A stretch of 21,648 bases of DNA from Phascolarctobacterium sp. (GTDB lineage Bacteria; Bacillota; Negativicutes; Acidaminococcales; Acidaminococcaceae): contig SFCN01000037.1 of assembly GCA_004558595.1 (NCBI GenBank), forward strand, positions 1-21,648, given 5' to 3'. Positions 13,501 to 21,648 of the stretch are shown piece after piece (position 1 is the first letter of the stretch; every line of letters begins with the position of its first letter). A program made the translations under genes and the position numbers. The notes below the pieces were generated by a model that worked only from the letters and a program-made list of their open reading frames with translations, made no database searches and was not told the DNA's origin.

Positions 13501-14891
13501 TTTGCATTACGCTCCAATTCTCTTACTAATTCCTCGCCGATTTTGAAAACATCACCGGCGCCGATGGTCATAATCAAATCCCCAGCCTTAGCCTGCCCCT
13601 GCAGGTACTCCTCTGCCTTGTAAAGACGGGGAATATAGAGCACCTTTTGACCGGTAGCAGCCTGAATCCCCTCGGCCAGCTTAGCGCTGTTAACGCCGGA
13701 GATGGGGTCCTCCCCTGCCGCATAAACATCTACGACAATCAGTTCATCGCAACCCTTAAAGCATTGGCAGAACTCGTCGAACAAAAGCTTGGTGCGAGTG
13801 TAACGATGGGGCTGGAACACGCACAATAAGCGCTCCGGCTTAGTTTGCAGAGCAGCCTTCAAGGTAACGCCGATTTCCGTGGGATGATGGGCATAATCGT
13901 CCACAATCCACACGCCGTTTACCTTGCCCTTGGTTTCGAAGCGACGCTTCGCGCCGCCAAATTTTTTCAGAGAAGCTAAAATAGGCTCCACAGCGATGCC
14001 CATTTCCCTAGCGGCCGCGAAGGCGCCCATGGAATTGAGCACATTATGGCGACCAGGCACAATCAATTGCACCTCGGTGACAAATTCGCCATGGCAATAT
14101 AAATCATAGGTGGTACCATTAACACCATAGGAAATATTCTTAGCGATATAATCGGCCTCTTCGCCCTCCATACCGTAGGTCAGCACGGTCTTATCCGTTT
14201 CCTTAGCCAAACGACGCAGCTTAGGATTATCAGCGCACAAAATAGCCTTGCCGCCTTCGCGGATATTGCCCAAGAATTGCTTAAAGGCTTGGTAAATATT
14301 TTCCTCGGTGCCGTAATGGTCCAGATGGTCATCTTCAATATTGGTAACAACGGCTAAATGAGGATAGAACTTCAGGAAGGAGCCATCGCTTTCATCAGCC
14401 TCAGCGATAACATGGGGACCGGCGCCATTAATCGCGTTGCCCCCTAGGCTAGCCACCTCGCCGCCGATAACCACGGTGGGATCCACGCCGCTCTCTACGG
14501 CGATGCAGGAAATCATCGCGCTGGTAGTGGTTTTGCCGTGAGCGCCGGCAACAGCCACACCATCAGCATTATTCAAAAGCGCAGCCAAAACATCGCTGCG
14601 GTGCAGCACGGGAAGGCCCTTTTGCTTAGCTGCCACCAGCTCCGGATTATTGGCATGAATAGCCGTGGAAATAACTACTCCATCAGCATCGTTTACTTGG
14701 CAGGCATCATGTCCCATGAAGACTATGGCCCCCTCCTCCGCCAAATGCGCGGACATGTGACCAGCGTTCAAATCAGAGCCGCTCACGTCGTAACCACGTT
14801 TAATCAGCACATAGGCCAAGGCGCTCATACCGGCGCCGCCGATGCCGATAAAATGTATATTATGCAGATTAGCTAACTTGTTCTCAGCCAC
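13497..14891 (-). CDS. murC: UDP-N-acetylmuramate--L-alanine ligase MurC
   Basis: Adds L-Ala to UDP-MurNAc, the first step of the peptide stem, in the cytoplasm. 464 residues: N-terminal UDP-binding fold HFIGIGGAGMSALAYVL (13-29), the P-loop GAHGKTTT (116-123; the His after GA is the MurC hallmark), EADESDGSFLKFYP, NIEDDHLDHYG and the C-terminal domain with DDYAHHPTEI. The start is GTG, seven bases after GGGAGGG. It overlaps ddl by four bases. murB, which supplies its substrate, is not in the cluster. Confidence 0.98.
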   Translation of the reverse strand: MAENKLANLHNIHFIGIGGAGMSALAYVLIKRGYDVSGSDLNAGHMSAHLAEEGAIVFMGHDACQVNDADGVVISTAIHANNPELVAAKQKGLPVLHRSDVLAALLNNADGVAVAGAHGKTTTSAMISCIAVESGVDPTVVIGGEVASLGGNAINGAGPHVIAEADESDGSFLKFYPHLAVVTNIEDDHLDHYGTEENIYQAFKQFLGNIREGGKAILCADNPKLRRLAKETDKTVLTYGMEGEEADYIAKNISYGVNGTTYDLYCHGEFVTEVQLIVPGRHNVLNSMGAFAAAREMGIAVEPILASLKKFGGAKRRFETKGKVNGVWIVDDYAHHPTEIGVTLKAALQTKPERLLCVFQPHRYTRTKLLFDEFCQCFKGCDELIVVDVYAAGEDPISGVNSAKLAEGIQAATGQKVLYIPRLYKAEEYLQGQAKAGDLIMTIGAGDVFKIGEELVRELERNAK

Positions 14892-14903
14892 GGAATACCC
14901 TCC

Positions 14904-16007
14904 CTATTCTTTAATCAGAGCCAATGCCCCTTTGGCAATGGTCTCTGCCGCCTGCGGCTTACCCAAGCTTTTGGCAGCCGCCCGCATCTTCTCCAATTCC
15001 TTAGCATGTAAAAGCAGGTGCTCAATGGCCTCCAAAATCCGCTCGCCGTTGAGCTCCTTATCCAAAATAACTCTTGCGGCGCCCTTAGCCTCCACCGCTC
15101 TGGCGTTAAACTCCTGATGGTTCGCCGTAGCATAGGGGTAAGGAACCAGAACTGAAGGCACTCCCTTGGCCATCAGCTCCGCCAGACCGATAGCTCCGGC
15201 CCGGAACACCGCCAAATCCGCGGCCGCCAAGGCCACGGGCATATTATGTAAATAGGGCTTGATAAGAATATTATCTCCCACTCCGCCCCGTTTATTAATC
15301 TCCTGCATGTATTTTTCATAGTTCACTTCACCGGTAGCATGCAGGATTTGCACATCCTGTCTTCCCGAGAGAGCCAGCTCCGCCTCCAGCATAGCCGTGT
15401 TAATGCTGCGAGCGCCTCTACTGCCGCCGGACACCAGAATCGTCGTCTTCTCCGGGTCCAGCCCCAGCTCCTTAAGAGCAGCCAGCCGCTCATGCCGCAG
15501 AATTTCCGTGCGGATGGGGTTGCCCGTATAGACCAGCTCGGCCTTACCATGAAAATATTTGGCTGCCTCCTTATAGCCCAAAAAGACCTTGCTCACATAA
15601 CGGGACAAAATCTTATTGGTCACACCGGGCATGGCGTTCTGCTCCTGAATGCAGCAGGGAACGCCATGTAAGGCTGCCATAAACACGATGGGCCCGCAAA
15701 CGTAGCCGCCGGTACCGATAACTAAATCCGGCCGTTCCCTTTTGATAATTCGCCAAGCATCGTACAAGCCGGAAAACAGCTTGCCCACGCTACGCAAAGT
15801 ATCAAGGCTCAAACTACGTCTGAAGCCCGCTACCTCTATGAATTTCAAAGGGTAGCCATAACGGGGAATGATATCCTTCTCCAGACCCTCCTTAGTACCA
15901 ACAAAGCTAATCTCCGCCTTGGGATTAAGCCTTTTGATTTCATCGGCGATGGTCAGAGCGGGATAAATATGTCCTCCGGTGCCCCCACCGGAAAGAATGA
16001 CCTTCAC
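14904..16007 (-). CDS. murG: Lipid II synthase MurG
   Basis: Glycosyltransferase (GT28) that transfers GlcNAc to lipid I, giving lipid II, on the inner face of the membrane. The N-terminal motif ILSGGGTGGHIYPAL (4-18) and the C-terminal UDP-GlcNAc site (VSGGSRGARSIN, FRAGAIGLAELMAKGVPS, PYPYATANHQEFNARA) are complete. I place the start at the GTG at 16007, giving 367 residues, because GGGAGGAGGAAGC lies just before it and the protein then begins directly with the first beta strand. The longer frame from 16040 adds 11 residues that are not family-like and would nearly abut murD. ftsW, often between murD and murG, is absent. Confidence 0.96.
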   Translation of the reverse strand: MKVILSGGGTGGHIYPALTIADEIKRLNPKAEISFVGTKEGLEKDIIPRYGYPLKFIEVAGFRRSLSLDTLRSVGKLFSGLYDAWRIIKRERPDLVIGTGGYVCGPIVFMAALHGVPCCIQEQNAMPGVTNKILSRYVSKVFLGYKEAAKYFHGKAELVYTGNPIRTEILRHERLAALKELGLDPEKTTILVSGGSRGARSINTAMLEAELALSGRQDVQILHATGEVNYEKYMQEINKRGGVGDNILIKPYLHNMPVALAAADLAVFRAGAIGLAELMAKGVPSVLVPYPYATANHQEFNARAVEAKGAARVILDKELNGERILEAIEHLLLHAKELEKMRAAAKSLGKPQAAETIAKGALALIKE

Positions 16008-16023
16008 TTTGCTTCCTCCTCCC

Positions 16024-17403
16024 TTACTCGGGCAAAGCATTTACCAATTTTTTAAAATAGCGTCCACGCTCAGGATAATTCTTAAACATATCATAGGACG
16101 AGCAAGCAGGGGAAAGCAGTACCACCTGAGGTGGCTCAGCCATGGCATAGGCCTTGTCAACCGCATCCTCGAAGGATGTGGCCAGAAGAATATTGCCCAC
16201 GCCTGCAGCCTTGGCCGCCTCATAAAAGCGCTCCTTAGCCGCGCCTAAAAGGATCAGCCCATCGCATTTTTCCTTCACTAGCGCCATCATGGGCTCCAGC
16301 TCCGTCAGCTTGTCGTGGCCACCGGCCAAGAGGATAATATGTCCCTTGGGAAAGGCCTCTAAAGCCTTGATGGCCGAGTCCGTATTGGTGGCCTTGGAAT
16401 CATTGTAGTAGGGCACGCCCTTAATGGTGCGCACATACTCCAAACGATGCTCGATGCTGCGGAAATGTCTTAGCACATCGGCCATCTCCTCCACGGGAAC
16501 CTTGGCGAAGAAGCCACAGGCGATAGCCGCCAGCACATTTTCCTCGTTGTGACCGCCAAAAAGATGCAGCTCGTCTATATTACAAACAACCTTCGTTGTA
16601 TTATTCCATTTTATCACAAAATTACCATTTTGCATAAAAATTCCTTGGGGCAAAATGGTTTTTCTACTAAAATAGCAAATCGTGCCCTCGCTGTCCTTAG
16701 CCCAGCTTCTTACCTCCGGGTCATCGTAGTTCAGCACAGTGATTTGACCAATGCTTTGATAACGAAAAATATTCTTTTTGGCCTCGCCATAAGCTGCCAT
16801 AGTATGATGGCGCTCCAAATGGTCCGGCGTTAAATTTAAAACCACCGCGATATCGGGCCGGAAGGTGCTGACCTTTTCCAATTGGAAGCTGCTGAGCTCC
16901 GCCGCCAGCCATGCCTCCTCTGGCAGTCCCTCCACCTCCTTGGACAGAGCGAGACCAATATTGCCGCCCACGGCCGAAGGCACGGGCAGTCGCTTGAACA
17001 TTTCGCCCACAATGGTAGTGGTGGTAGTCTTGCCATTAGTGCCGGTGATAGCCGCCATATGGCCCTCATAGAGCCTATAGGCCAGCTCCACCTCGCTGAT
17101 GACCTCTACGCCCTGCACCAGCTCAGCCAAGAGCACATTCACATTGTCGCAGGGCACGCCCGGCGACAGCACCACCATGCCAGCCTCCGCCAAGGTCTTG
17201 GCGTAAGCATCGGCGCCGATAATCAAGTCGCCGCCCACAGCTCTCAGAGCAGCTAAGAGCTGCTCATCAAGAGCGCAGGGGCTATCATTATACAAATACA
17301 CACGCTGTCCACGACGGGCCAGCACCTCAGCCGCTCCCCGGCCGCTGATGCCTGCGCCATAGACAATTATAGCTCTATCCTTATTCTGATCCACGCCCGT
17401 CAT
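16024..17403 (-). CDS. murD: UDP-MurNAc-L-alanine--D-glutamate ligase MurD
   Basis: Adds D-Glu to UDP-MurNAc-L-Ala. 459 residues: IIVYGAGISGRGAAEVL (12-28) in the UDP-binding domain, LSPGVP (79-84), the P-loop AITGTNGKTTTTT (118-130), AAELSSFQLE, NLTPDHLERHHTM and the C-terminal YYNDSKATNTDSAIKAL and ILLAGGHDK. All are standard MurD features. The ATG follows GAGGAGGCG. It lies between mraY (52-base gap) and murG (16-base gap). Confidence 0.98.
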   Translation of the reverse strand: MTGVDQNKDRAIIVYGAGISGRGAAEVLARRGQRVYLYNDSPCALDEQLLAALRAVGGDLIIGADAYAKTLAEAGMVVLSPGVPCDNVNVLLAELVQGVEVISEVELAYRLYEGHMAAITGTNGKTTTTTIVGEMFKRLPVPSAVGGNIGLALSKEVEGLPEEAWLAAELSSFQLEKVSTFRPDIAVVLNLTPDHLERHHTMAAYGEAKKNIFRYQSIGQITVLNYDDPEVRSWAKDSEGTICYFSRKTILPQGIFMQNGNFVIKWNNTTKVVCNIDELHLFGGHNEENVLAAIACGFFAKVPVEEMADVLRHFRSIEHRLEYVRTIKGVPYYNDSKATNTDSAIKALEAFPKGHIILLAGGHDKLTELEPMMALVKEKCDGLILLGAAKERFYEAAKAAGVGNILLATSFEDAVDKAYAMAEPPQVVLLSPACSSYDMFKNYPERGRYFKKLVNALPE

Positions 17404-17455
17404 GCTAAGCGCCTCCTCGTATCTATTAGCCTTAGAATACTATACGGTCCTCACC

Positions 17456-18418
17456 TTATAAAACAGCCGCTAACCACAGCCATAAGCCCACAGCGGAAAG
17501 CAGCACACTTACCAAGGTGAACACCTGTACCACCTTGACCTCATTCCAGCCGCCCAGCTCAAAATGGTGATGCAAGGGAGCCATGCGGAAAAAGCGCTTG
17601 CCCCCGGTCATCCGGAAATAACCCACCTGAATAATTACGCTGGTGGCCTCGGCCACATAGATGCCACCGATAATCACTAAAAGCAGCTCCGTGTGGGTCA
17701 ATAGCGCCAACGCAGCCACGCCGCCGCCCAAGGCCAAGCTACCCGTGTCGCCCATGAAAACCTGGGCCGGATGGCGATTAAACAGCAAAAAGCCTACGCA
17801 AGCGCCGGTTAAGCCCAGGGCGAAGCCGCTCACGTCCAGCATGCCCTGCATATAAGCGATAAAGGCGAAGGCCAAGGTTACCGGAATGCTTACGAAGGAA
17901 ACCAGTCCATCCAAGCCGTCCGTCAAATTTACCGCGTTGGTAGTACCAACCAAAAGGATGAACGCTAAAGCATAATAAGCCCAGCCAAAATCTACAGTTA
18001 CATTCAGCAGTGGCACCCACAGACTGGTATCCTGCAGATGGGTTTCGGCGAAATACACGTAGGCCCCGGCCAAAATAAATTGTAAAAGGAATTTTTGCTT
18101 AGCGGTCAAGCCCAAATTACGCTTCATAACCACCTTAATATAGTCGTCAATGAAGCCAATTACCGCATGGCCCACGGTCAGCACCAGAGCGATGAGCACA
18201 TGGGGCGTGAATTTGCCCCAGAGCAGCCCCAAAACCAAGGCCGCCAGCATCATCAGGCCGCCCATGGTGGGCGTGCCGCTTTTTTTCATATGGCTGGCAG
18301 GTCCACACTCGCGAATGGACTGGCCAAATTTTAATTTATGCAGATACGGTATCAGCACCGGACCTAGCAGGGCACACACAATAAACGCGGTGACCGGAAT
18401 CAAAGCTAGCTTTAACAT
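17456..18418 (-). CDS. mraY: Phospho-MurNAc-pentapeptide translocase MraY
   Basis: Integral membrane enzyme that moves phospho-MurNAc-pentapeptide onto undecaprenyl phosphate, making lipid I. 320 residues with about ten hydrophobic helices. Signature segments are GTPTMGGL, FIDDYIKV with the catalytic Asp pair, NAVNLTDGLDGL, MGDTGSLALGG and APLHHHFE. The start is the ATG at 18418, five codons inside the longest frame, because the GAGGGGGA site precedes it and the product then starts MLKLALIPV like its relatives. It follows murF by 21 bases. Confidence 0.97.
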   Translation of the reverse strand: MLKLALIPVTAFIVCALLGPVLIPYLHKLKFGQSIRECGPASHMKKSGTPTMGGLMMLAALVLGLLWGKFTPHVLIALVLTVGHAVIGFIDDYIKVVMKRNLGLTAKQKFLLQFILAGAYVYFAETHLQDTSLWVPLLNVTVDFGWAYYALAFILLVGTTNAVNLTDGLDGLVSFVSIPVTLAFAFIAYMQGMLDVSGFALGLTGACVGFLLFNRHPAQVFMGDTGSLALGGGVAALALLTHTELLLVIIGGIYVAEATSVIIQVGYFRMTGGKRFFRMAPLHHHFELGGWNEVKVVQVFTLVSVLLSAVGLWLWLAAVL

Positions 18419-18439
18419 TCTCTTCCCCCTCAAAAAAAT

Positions 18440-19804
18440 CTATTTAAACATTTCTAGCATTTTGCCAACCTGCATGGAGTTGGAGCCCTTTAATAAAATG
18501 ATATCTCCGGCATCGGCCATAAAGCGCAGCTTATCCGCTGCCTCCTGACGGCTTTCGCAGTGGAAGGTCTTGCCACCCAGCTTAGTTACCTCATCAGAAA
18601 TATAGGCAGCATCCCTACCGTAGGTTAATACGTAATCCACGCCATATTCCACGGCCCACTTGCCCACGCGGCGATGAGCGTCCTCGCTGATCTCGCCCAG
18701 CTCTAGCATATCCGCCAGCACGGCAATGGTGCGTCCCTTGCCGCGATTGGCCTTCTTAGCCTCGGCCAAGGTCTTCAGCGCCGCCTCCATGGAGGCCGGG
18801 CTGGCGTTATAAGCGTCGTTGATAAAGGTAATGTCGCCAATATAGATAATCTCTTGGCGACTGCCGGTGAGGCGCGCCGTGGCCAAGGCCTTGGCGCTGG
18901 CCTCCATGTCCACCCCATAGCAGGCAGCGCCTGCTATGGCGGAAAGAGCGTTATACACATTGTGCTCGCCGATGAGCTGTAAGCGTACCTTCACGCTTCT
19001 GCCGGTAGCTTTTTCGGTGCAGGTAAAGGTAGTGCCCATGGCAGAGGTCGCGATTTCGCTGCCGCGATAATCGCAGTTCTCGCCCAAGCCGAAATATACC
19101 ACCTTAGCCTTAGTTTTAGACGCGGCCTTCAGCACATAGGTGTTATCGCCGTTGAGCACGGCGAAGCCGTCCTCAGGTAGGTCCACCACGATCTCGCTCT
19201 TAGCCTTGCCGATATTTTCCATGCTGCCCAAAAGCTCCATGTGGGTTTCACCTACATTGGTGATCAAGCCGCTGTCGGGCTCGGCGATTTGGCACAGCTC
19301 CGCGATTTGTCCCAAACCGCGCATGCCCATTTCCACTACCGCGATATCCGTATCCGGCTTAATGGACAGCAGGGTTTTAGGCAGACCAATTTCATTGTTA
19401 AAATTACCTTGGGTTTTGACGACCTTGTATTTCGTGCTTAAGCAGGCCGCCAATAAATCCTTAGTAGAGGTTTTGCCGTTGGAGCCCGTAATAGCGAAAA
19501 CCTTCAGGCCCTTTCGCTGGCGCCGATAGGCGCGAGCCATGGCCTGATAGGCCTTCAGCGTATCCTCCACCTTGAACACAGCCACGCCTGCCGGCAGTGG
19601 CTCGATAGCATGGGAAATAACCACGCCTGCAGCTCCCAATTCCACTGCCTTGGCGCAATAATCATGACCATCAAAATTACCGCCCTTTAAGGCTACAAAT
19701 AGCTCGCCGGGCTGTACCGCACGGGAGTCGGTGGTCACACCGGTAAAGGCGAAATCCTCCCTGGCAGCGCCGGTAGCAGCTATGATTTCACTGGCCTTTA
19801 GCAT
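18440..19804 (-). CDS. murF: UDP-MurNAc-tripeptide--D-Ala-D-Ala ligase MurF
   Basis: Adds the D-Ala-D-Ala made by Ddl to UDP-MurNAc-tripeptide, completing the soluble precursor. 454 residues: an N-terminal substrate-binding domain (GVTTDSRAVQPGELFVALKG, 22-41), the ATP site FAITGSNGKTSTKDL (103-117), NFNNEIGLP (134-142) and NDAYNASPASMEAAL in the C-terminal domain. It begins seven bases inside the end of murE in another frame, so the two ligases are translationally coupled. Confidence 0.98.
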   Translation of the reverse strand: MLKASEIIAATGAAREDFAFTGVTTDSRAVQPGELFVALKGGNFDGHDYCAKAVELGAAGVVISHAIEPLPAGVAVFKVEDTLKAYQAMARAYRRQRKGLKVFAITGSNGKTSTKDLLAACLSTKYKVVKTQGNFNNEIGLPKTLLSIKPDTDIAVVEMGMRGLGQIAELCQIAEPDSGLITNVGETHMELLGSMENIGKAKSEIVVDLPEDGFAVLNGDNTYVLKAASKTKAKVVYFGLGENCDYRGSEIATSAMGTTFTCTEKATGRSVKVRLQLIGEHNVYNALSAIAGAACYGVDMEASAKALATARLTGSRQEIIYIGDITFINDAYNASPASMEAALKTLAEAKKANRGKGRTIAVLADMLELGEISEDAHRRVGKWAVEYGVDYVLTYGRDAAYISDEVTKLGGKTFHCESRQEAADKLRFMADAGDIILLKGSNSMQVGKMLEMFK

Positions 19805-21285
19805 TTTTTATCACTCCAATATTCTAAAACAACCTCTTTATCGTCGAAATGAATAGTTCTATCCTTCAAAATCTGGTAATTCTCATGACCCTTGCCGGCA
19901 ATAAGAATTACGTCCTCGGCAGCAGCGTGAGCCAAAGCGAAGTTGATGGCTTCCCTTCTATCGGAAAGACGGAAAACCTCCTTGCCCTCTGGCACATTTT
20001 GCAGCGCCGTAAAGATTTCATCAATAATGCGCTCCGGGTCCTCGGTACGGGGATTGTCGCTGGTAACCACTACCTTATCCGCCAGCTTCAGGGCCAAGCC
20101 GCCCATAATGGGGCGCTTCTTATTGTCCCTGTCACCGCCGCAGCCAAAGACAACCCATAGCTTACCGCGCGTAATGGAGCGAGCGGTATGCAACACGTTC
20201 TCTAAGCCGTCAGGAGTATGGGCATAGTCCACGATGACGGTATAGGGCTGGCCGTCCTCCACCAGCTGGAAGCGACCGGGCACCCCGTCAAAGCCGTCCA
20301 AAACGGCCACAATGGTCTCCTTGCTGATGCCCTCGGCCAGCATGGCGCCTACGGCGCTCATGACGTTGTAAACGTTGAACTCGCCGGTAATCTTTAGCTC
20401 TAAATCCATTTCGCCCACGGGTGTGGCCAGCGCCAGCTGCATATGCTTGGGAGCCACCGTAAAGCGCAGGGGATGGATATCGTTTTCCTCACCCTTGCCA
20501 TAGGTCCAAGCCCTGGCCTTAGTACGCGCCTTGATAACGGCGGAGCTGGGGTCGTCCATGTTAAAAACAGCGTTTTTATTGGTCTTATTCCCATCGGTCA
20601 GATGCTCAAACAGCAAGCTTTTGGCATCGCGATAGTTTTCCATAGTCTTATGAAAATCCAGATGGTCCTGGGTAATATTGGTCAAAACGGCGCAGTCATA
20701 TTCAATACCGGCCACACGCTTTAAGGCTAAAGCATGACTGGAAACCTCCATCACGCAGTAATCGCAGCCAGCGCAGACCATGGCATAGAGGGTCTTTTGC
20801 AAATCCACCACATCCGGGGTGGTGTTATGACTGACGGTTTCCTCATCCTCAATCATGATGTTAATGGTGCCGATAAGGCCCACCTTGTGCCCTGCCTTGC
20901 GCAAAATCAGGCGAATGATATTGGTAGTCGTGGTTTTGCCATTGGTGCCGGTTACGCCCACCATACGCAGGCGTTTGCCGGGATAATCGTAAAAATAGGG
21001 AGTAATGAGCTCCATGGCGGCGCGTGTGTCGGGCACTACCAGCAGGGTAACGCCTTCGGGAGGCTCTTGAGGTACCTCCTCCACCAGAGCGGCCACAGCG
21101 CCCTTTGCGGCCGCCATGGGTAAAAATTTATGACCATCTACGGTTGCGCCTCTCAGGGCGATGAACAGGCTGCCCGCCTGCACAGTGCGAGAGTCCGCAG
21201 TGATATCGGTAATAATCTTCTCAGCGCTGCCTAAAATCTTCACCTCAGGCAGTAAACTAAGGAGCGAAGCTAAACTCTTTTCCAT
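19798..21285 (-). CDS. murE: UDP-MurNAc-tripeptide synthetase MurE (meso-DAP type)
   Basis: Adds the third stem residue to UDP-MurNAc-L-Ala-D-Glu. 495 residues: DSRTVQAGSLFIALRG (31-46), the P-loop GVTGTNGKTTTTN (110-122), the carbamylated lysine in YRDAKSLLF (Lys222), VIVDYAHTPDGLENVL and GCGGDRDNKKRP. The specificity motif is DNPR (410-413), the signature of enzymes that add meso-diaminopimelate rather than L-lysine. This fits a diderm Negativicute or other DAP-type wall. The ATG follows TAGGAGG. A promoter and hairpin lie directly upstream. Confidence 0.98.
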   Translation of the reverse strand: MEKSLASLLSLLPEVKILGSAEKIITDITADSRTVQAGSLFIALRGATVDGHKFLPMAAAKGAVAALVEEVPQEPPEGVTLLVVPDTRAAMELITPYFYDYPGKRLRMVGVTGTNGKTTTTNIIRLILRKAGHKVGLIGTINIMIEDEETVSHNTTPDVVDLQKTLYAMVCAGCDYCVMEVSSHALALKRVAGIEYDCAVLTNITQDHLDFHKTMENYRDAKSLLFEHLTDGNKTNKNAVFNMDDPSSAVIKARTKARAWTYGKGEENDIHPLRFTVAPKHMQLALATPVGEMDLELKITGEFNVYNVMSAVGAMLAEGISKETIVAVLDGFDGVPGRFQLVEDGQPYTVIVDYAHTPDGLENVLHTARSITRGKLWVVFGCGGDRDNKKRPIMGGLALKLADKVVVTSDNPRTEDPERIIDEIFTALQNVPEGKEVFRLSDRREAINFALAHAAAEDVILIAGKGHENYQILKDRTIHFDDKEVVLEYWSDKKC

Positions 21286-21300
21286 GCGAGAAACCTCCTA

Positions 21301-21328
21301 AATTGAAAGGGCAGCCAAAGTGGCTGCC
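21301..21328 (-). terminator. Hairpin between ftsL and murE
   Basis: GGCAGCC/GGCTGCC (21322-21328 with 21310-21316) around ACTTT forms a stable stem followed by CTTTCAATTT. The T tract is interrupted, so termination may be partial. It lies after the extended -10 box described next and can act either on ftsL read-through or on transcripts started just before murE. Confidence 0.55.
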
Positions 21329-21349
21329 TCCCCCGAAAATCTTATGCAA

Positions 21350-21358
21350 ATTATATCA
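21350..21358 (-). promoter_or_regulatory. Extended -10 promoter upstream of murE
   Basis: TGATATAAT (21350-21358 on the minus strand) combines a perfect TATAAT with the TG of an extended -10 element. No good -35 box is present, which is usual for this promoter class. It would start the long murE-to-ddl transcript. Confidence 0.55.
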
Positions 21359-21381
21359 CAAAACACTATTTATGGCTATGC

Positions 21382-21648
21382 TTATTTCGCCGCAACAGCC
21401 AAAGAGTTCATATTATTTTTCTGTTCTAGGGCTTTAACGTAAATATTGTTACGCGCTACGCTCATCCCCAGGTGCTGCTCAGCTAGGCCAATGATACGCT
21501 CCGGCCCTTTTAGCTGCTCCACCTCAATTTTGAGCTCATTATTTTTGTTAATAAGCTGCGTTTCCAGCTTGCGCATGCTCACCAATTGGCTTCCATAGGT
21601 AACCATGGCTTCGCTACGCACTACGCTCAGCAAATAGGTAGCCAGAAC
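21382..21648 (-). CDS. ftsL: Cell division protein FtsL, C-terminal part
   Basis: The frame is open to the right end of the window, so the N terminus is outside; 88 residues are visible. It shows the end of a transmembrane helix (VLATYLLSVV), then a long coiled coil (SMRKLETQLINKNNELKIEVEQLKG) and ERIIGLAEQHLGMSVARNN, the usual FtsL layout: a bitopic divisome protein that pairs with DivIC/FtsB and FtsQ. The position at the head of the murE-ftsZ cluster supports FtsL over DivIC. ftsI, which normally lies between ftsL and murE, is missing; only 96 bp separate the two genes. Confidence 0.85.
   Translation of the reverse strand, partial: VLATYLLSVVRSEAMVTYGSQLVSMRKLETQLINKNNELKIEVEQLKGPERIIGLAEQHLGMSVARNNIYVKALEQKNNMNSLAVAAK

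Noticed and set aside
1..21648. CRISPR array, prophage, insertion sequence or defence island
   Set aside because: No spaced direct repeats, integrase, transposase ends or phage-like genes seen; the Rpn-family fragment alone is not evidence of an active mobile element.

Overview
The window looks like chromosomal core DNA from a low-to-moderate GC Bacillota, most likely a diderm Negativicute of the Acidaminococcaceae/Phascolarctobacterium kind. This assignment is inference. It rests on the division and cell-wall cluster carrying small basic protein and DUF881 genes next to ftsZ, a MurE with the meso-diaminopimelate motif DNPR, T-box control of thrS, and strong Shine-Dalgarno and sigma-A type signals. 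Nearly everything is on the minus strand; the only convincing plus-strand gene is the partial one at the left edge.

Left end (1-2100): the C-terminal part of an Rpn/PDDEXK-family protein on the plus strand converges, through two back-to-back terminators, on a very small minus-strand gene. That gene encodes a 48-residue six-cysteine peptide of the SCIFF (ranthipeptide precursor) type. Next come a secreted protein of unknown function and a tRNA operon read Tyr, elongator Met, initiator Met, Thr. The initiator Met copy lacks its whole T arm.

Middle (2116-9240): a TrmH/SpoU RNA methyltransferase with a KtrA/KtrB potassium-uptake pair under its own promoter; the infC-rpmI-rplT translation operon with an L20-type attenuation leader and a probable AUA start codon for infC; thrS behind a complete T-box leader, encoding a threonyl-tRNA synthetase without the N-terminal TGS domain; and nrdR with a strong terminator.

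Right (9260-21648): a dcw cluster read ftsL (partial), murE, murF, mraY, murD, murG, murC, ddl, ftsQ, DUF881, sbp, ftsZ. These genes make lipid II precursor from UDP-MurNAc onwards and build the division ring. Most junctions overlap or are very short. The cluster is broken by a 299-bp non-coding gap between ddl and ftsQ that carries a perfect dyad over a possible -10 box, and by a short promoter/hairpin segment between ftsL and murE. ftsI, ftsW, murB and ftsA are not at their usual positions.

I see no CRISPR array, prophage, insertion sequence or defence island. The most unusual items are the SCIFF gene without a neighbouring maturase, the T-armless initiator tRNA, the AUA start of infC, an 80-bp structured element after rplT, and the dyad in the ddl-ftsQ gap.
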